Positions 59,831 to 64,000 of a DNA stretch of 64,000 nt are shown here, piece after piece. The stretch is from Pempheris klunzingeri (lineage: Eukaryota > Chordata > Actinopteri > Acropomatiformes > Pempheridae), in assembly GCF_042242105.1 (NCBI RefSeq), contig NC_092020.1:12467501-12531500 (forward strand). The letters run 5' to 3'. The position numbers and the translations under genes are program-made. Within the stretch, counting starts at the first letter, position 1; the number at the start of each line of letters is the position of its first letter. Below the pieces are notes generated by a model. The model searched no databases and was not told the origin of the DNA. It saw only the letters and a program-made list of their open reading frames with translations.

Positions 59831-62278
59831 TCTCAGTCTCTCCTCCTCTTTAGTCTTAGCCTCGTGTCTCCAGGGCACACTGTGTTGCTGGGCTGGTGTT
59901 TGCTGCTCTGGCCCACTGTCTTAACTGATCTTTAGATTAGTCAATAACTGAAGCTGTTCAGGAATGCCATTCATATTGTTGCAGCTACAGGTTACAGGAA
60001 GCTGTTGATCGTCCATATTGGTCTTTACAGACAATTAATTCAGTTAATTCATGGGTGAGGGCCGTTACATTGGTGTATAGTAACGGTGATGGATGGATGT
60101 GCAGTATAAATGGATAATGGATGAAAAGTGGGGTGCTCTGAAAGCCCCCCTCAAATTGTACCAGTTACTCCGGTTGAGGAAAAAAGAGAAGTGACCTCAT
60201 TGATGTGACAGCTCCATGGTGATGGCACAATTGACTGGCAGTGGCGCCATAATGTAGGCCAACTCTATTTATGAACATACAGTACAACATTTAGAGTATG
60301 AAAACCATAAAATCTAAGTAAATCAGAAGCTCTGTATAACCAGGTTTATCCTCTTCTATTCTTCACAGTGATATGAAATATTAAAGTGGTGCTGTAGCTA
60401 AATCTAAGTATTATTCCAGAGCCCAGAGGCGTATTGTAGCTGCTGGCTCACTGCTAGCCTCATATTACTTTTACTTAAAGATAAGCCCTCTATTGTGCAG
60501 TTTTTGAAGGATCACTGAGTTGAAGGAAATTGGCCCAGACAGCAACAGAAGTAGTGAGGCAGACAGTTTTCCAGACTTGCAACATCTATCATCCTCTAAC
60601 ATCCAAAGACATCAGGATCTTCCTCTCGCTCTCTCTTTCACTGTCTGTCTCTCTCCAGAACCATCAGAACCATCAATAGAGATGTGCAACACAATGCAGC
60701 GCACTATTAATCTTCAAAAGACCCATTATTTAATAGTGCACTGGGGAAAACAAGCCTCACCAGGTCGCTGATGAAAGGGGAAATGAAATGAGCAGCACAT
60801 GGCGAGCCCTGTCTTCATAATGCTAATGGACTGAGCTGACAGGCTGAATGAAAAACAGGAGATGTGATTATGTCTGGAAGACAGGTAACAGAGAAATAAC
60901 CAGCAAAACACAACAAGCAACAGTGGCAATCAGTAGACTTAAACAAGCCTCCAACCTCCTGCGTGACAACCATAAAGCCAATGTCAAGGCTTCAAAACAG
61001 CAGTCCACATATCAGAGACTCACGTTCTTATACACAGTCTATGGTCAAGGCATCACCAAAGTGACCACAATTGATCCTGGGGAGACATGAATGTGTGCAT
61101 TACATTTAATGGCATTACGTTTGATAGTTATGGAGACATTTCACCAAAAAACAAAATTTTCAACCCACTGGTGGTACAAAAGCTAAAGTCAGGGGATTCT
61201 CATCATCATTAGGATTTTTCATCTGGGAATCAGGAATGTCTGTATTTTGTACCAGACCATCTGGTTGATGTTGACTGCATCAGTGAAAATTTTGCTAGCA
61301 CTGGAGGAAAAGTCCGGGGATCTCCTTAGTGTATCAGACGTCATCCTCTGGGGAGGAAGTAGTGAGGAAAGGGCGGATGATCCTGAGTGATGTAACATAT
61401 CCTCTACATGGTGAACATGAGTTGTCACCATCAGGACGAGGTAGCAGGTTAACACCCGTCATACCTTTCATTATGTCTCTGTGAAACAAACCCTTGATCC
61501 ACGATAGCATGCTATTACTCCAGGTCGCTGAGCAGCTGAGGGGCCTGGGTGGCAGGGGTGAGATCTTATGGGCTTCCTATCCAAAATGGAAAGTGACTGA
61601 TTATTGAAGAAATAGCATGAATTGTAACAATGAGGTTGCACAATAACTTAAATAACAACAAATAACTTGTTATATGATATATATATGATATGATAGTATA
61701 ATAATATGTATAATATAATTAGAATAATTAGCAATAAATTAAATAACGTAAAGTCTCTGTTGTAACCTTCCTCATCACTTCTCTGTTTCTAAAATTTTAG
61801 ATGGGAATCATATTTTTCCTCTGAAGCCTGTTTAATACATTGTGTGTGTCTTCACCTTTACATAAATGTTACCCCTGCATTAAATGCAAAACACATCTGT
61901 ATTTCAGTCTCCTAAACCTTTTGCAACATGAAAATGACTCTTTGGAGTAATTATTGGCTGTTCTACTTTTTGTTCCTCACATTTACGACTTTGCATTGAT
62001 GAAATCTGAAGCAATCCAGCTGCCTCACATAGACCTAAATCACTCTCACCTCAAGTCATCCAGACATTCACACACACAACATTTGCAGCACGCTGCTAAG
62101 CGTGGACTGAATGTTCCCTGAGCTCTGTGTCCAACTTTGCTGGCAGCGACTGTGAGCCAAAATGAATTGTCGAGTTGCTGAACCAACCCCTGCTGCTGCT
62201 GCTGCTGCCCCGCGCTTCATGTGGTGCAGCTGTGTCCGGTGTGTCGTATTCGGCTGGAGGGGAGTGTGTGCGTTTCTC

Positions 62279-62336
<58 letters not shown>

Positions 62337-64000
62337 GGGGGGGGGGGTAGAGGGGATTGGGAACAAGATGTCAATAGCAGCCAACTGGTTCTTTTTAAAT
62401 AAAAGCTGTTGTTCAGTAAGTGAACGAGGCTTCTGCTGGAGTCTGGTTACCGCTTGTGTAACGCTCCACTTGCTTATCATATCAAGGCCTGCGAGTTTGT
62501 GTGTTTATGTGTGTGCATACATGTGTTGTGTGCTTGAGTGTTTATAACTGCATTAACAGAATGCCCCAGTGCTGAGTTCAGGCTTAATTTATTAGCAGAT
62601 TGACAAGAATTAAAGTTTGTTACTGAGAAATTCATCCTGTCAGTCAGATTGTCACATCCATTAGCTTGGATTATGTTATTTGGTAGAGCAGCCGCCGTAT
62701 CTGAGCTTTTTTTTTTTTCCTTTGCGTGTCCTCATGAAACTTCACTAGGCCCTGTCCAGGTTGGTCTGACCTGCCGTGGCCTGGTCTGGCCCAGCAGTGC
62801 TAATTGGGCTGTTTTCTATCCAGCTGGCTGCACAGAAATTGCCAGTTGAGTGCCACCTCTCTGCCCCTGAGGAGAGAGAGAGGAGAACGGAGTGCTTCTA
62901 TGAACTGCATGTGTGCTCCTACCAGGAGACAGGATTGAATAACTGTTTTGTCCAAGACAGAGTGACTTTGTGTGGGAAAATGAGCTGAGACAGAGAGAGG
63001 GGGGTGGTATTGTCTCAGAGAAATGAGACCGTCATCAAAACGAAGGGATTGAGACAGTCTTCATTGCCTAACAGCACTTTACACAAATATTCTTCATGTA
63101 CAGTAGAGATTGGTGGAGGGGTGAGAAGGTAAAAGGAAGAAAGAGGGGAGAGTGAGTGAAAGGCCAGACAGTCTACAAGGCCTGCTGATGAGCTGTGTGT
63201 GTTGTGAGGGCAGCTTGGGGACTTAAAGGACACGACAGTGGAGGACAGGATTCACGATTACTATTGATTCAGAACCAGATTAGGGAGCAGACTCATCAGC
63301 AGCTCGCAGACACATAGGCTTTACTGTCTTGGATTTGAAACCAGGATCAAATGAAAATGCTGTCACATCATTAGATAGGAGGAACAATCTCTTAATTTAA
63401 GACACGATATAGCGGAACAGAGGAAAAATAAAGTGACAAATGGTAACAACATTGCAGGCCTGCTGTTTTATTTATTTATTTAACATCTGACCATTCATCA
63501 GTGTCTGTTGCTTGGCTTTGTTTTGCTCTCAATTCGAGAAATGCTGCATTGATAGGCTTTTTCCTCACTCCTCCTCGTCAACAGACTTTTTTTAACGTCT
63601 CACAGTAGATAACTTTTGTTCTTTCTTTTCTTCTCCTGCTGCTTTACCCTCTCATTTCTTTGCCGCTGCCCTTTTCACCCTCTTTAAAATTCTCCCCTTT
63701 TACTCCCCCCTCCAATATCCTGTCTTTTCTCTCTTTTCTTTGCAATTCTCTTCTCTGTATCCCTTCCCCTTTTCTCAGCCCCACAGAGCCACCTCCCCTC
63801 TCCCACCCTGCACACCCCTGCAACCCCCCCATACGTCTTTCCTATGTGTCTCTCTCTTCTTCTGCGCTCTGCTTTTCTTGTTGCCGGTGTTGGCAAAGTG
63901 GCAGAAGGAGGCGGTCGGAGGCCTAGCGAGCTGCATTAGCCCAATGCATTATTCATGTGCCCTGCAGTCTGTGTGGGTCTGGGTCTTCTGTTGGCTTTTC
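58483..64000 (+). other. Presumed first intron of the gene starting at 58.2 kb
   Basis: 5.5 kb with no coding exon I can support. Contents: a CpG-rich start to about 59.3 kb, (CAGC)n at 59803-59830, (CTG)n at 62190, (GT)n plus poly-G at 62281-62347, and a pyrimidine-rich stretch at 63.56-63.88 kb. The long frame at 59503-59924 has no domain. Confidence 0.45.
62281..62347. repeat. (GT)n followed by poly-G
   Basis: About 52 bp of GT repeats run into about 15 G. Confidence 0.95.

Noticed and set aside
59503-59924. Cys-rich frames of 78 and 118 codons
   Set aside because: They overlap each other in different frames, include a CAGC repeat, and have no family resemblance; intron position.

Overview
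The window is animal nuclear DNA from a ray-finned (teleost) fish. The evidence is spliced vertebrate genes with GT-AG introns, compact introns, many CA/GT and GA microsatellites, two deleted Tc1-like transposons with TA target sites, and interspersed repeats typical of teleosts. The species cannot be told from the sequence. I joined exons by hand; every full gene model below stays in frame across all its junctions.

Layout. (1) 0.2-14.8 kb: three related immunoglobulin-like (Ig-like) membrane-protein genes, here called A, B and C. A runs off the left edge. A and B are on the minus strand, C on the plus strand. None of the seven Ig-like domains seen has the usual disulfide pair, but all share a [hydrophobic]-x-[F/Y]-x-P strand motif, and six of the seven a D-x-G-x-Y/F-like motif. 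I do not recognise this family by name; it is the best candidate for something undescribed. (2) 15.0-20.3 kb: prpf19. (3) 21.2-30.7 kb: tcirg1 (V-ATPase a3 subunit). (4) 31.1-33.8 kb: mrpl18, with a Tc1-like element in intron 2. (5) 33.9-47.2 kb, minus: ssh3 (slingshot cofilin phosphatase), with a second Tc1-like element and other repeats in its introns. (6) 49.2-52.7 kb: grhpr. (7) 52.8-55.1 kb, minus: zbtb5. (8) 56.4-57.1 kb, minus: tomm5. (9) From about 58.2 kb: a GA-rich, probably non-coding first exon and a long intron of a plus-strand gene. By gene order this is probably frmpd1, but no coding exon is seen.

The housekeeping genes work separately: splicing and ubiquitin ligation (prpf19), proton pumping (tcirg1), mitochondrial translation and import (mrpl18, tomm5), actin turnover (ssh3), glyoxylate detoxification (grhpr) and transcription control (zbtb5). 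In human, PRPF19, TCIRG1 and SSH3 lie on 11q, while GRHPR, ZBTB5, TOMM5 and FRMPD1 form a 9p13 block. The 47.2-49.2 kb interval therefore looks like a junction between two ancestral linkage blocks.
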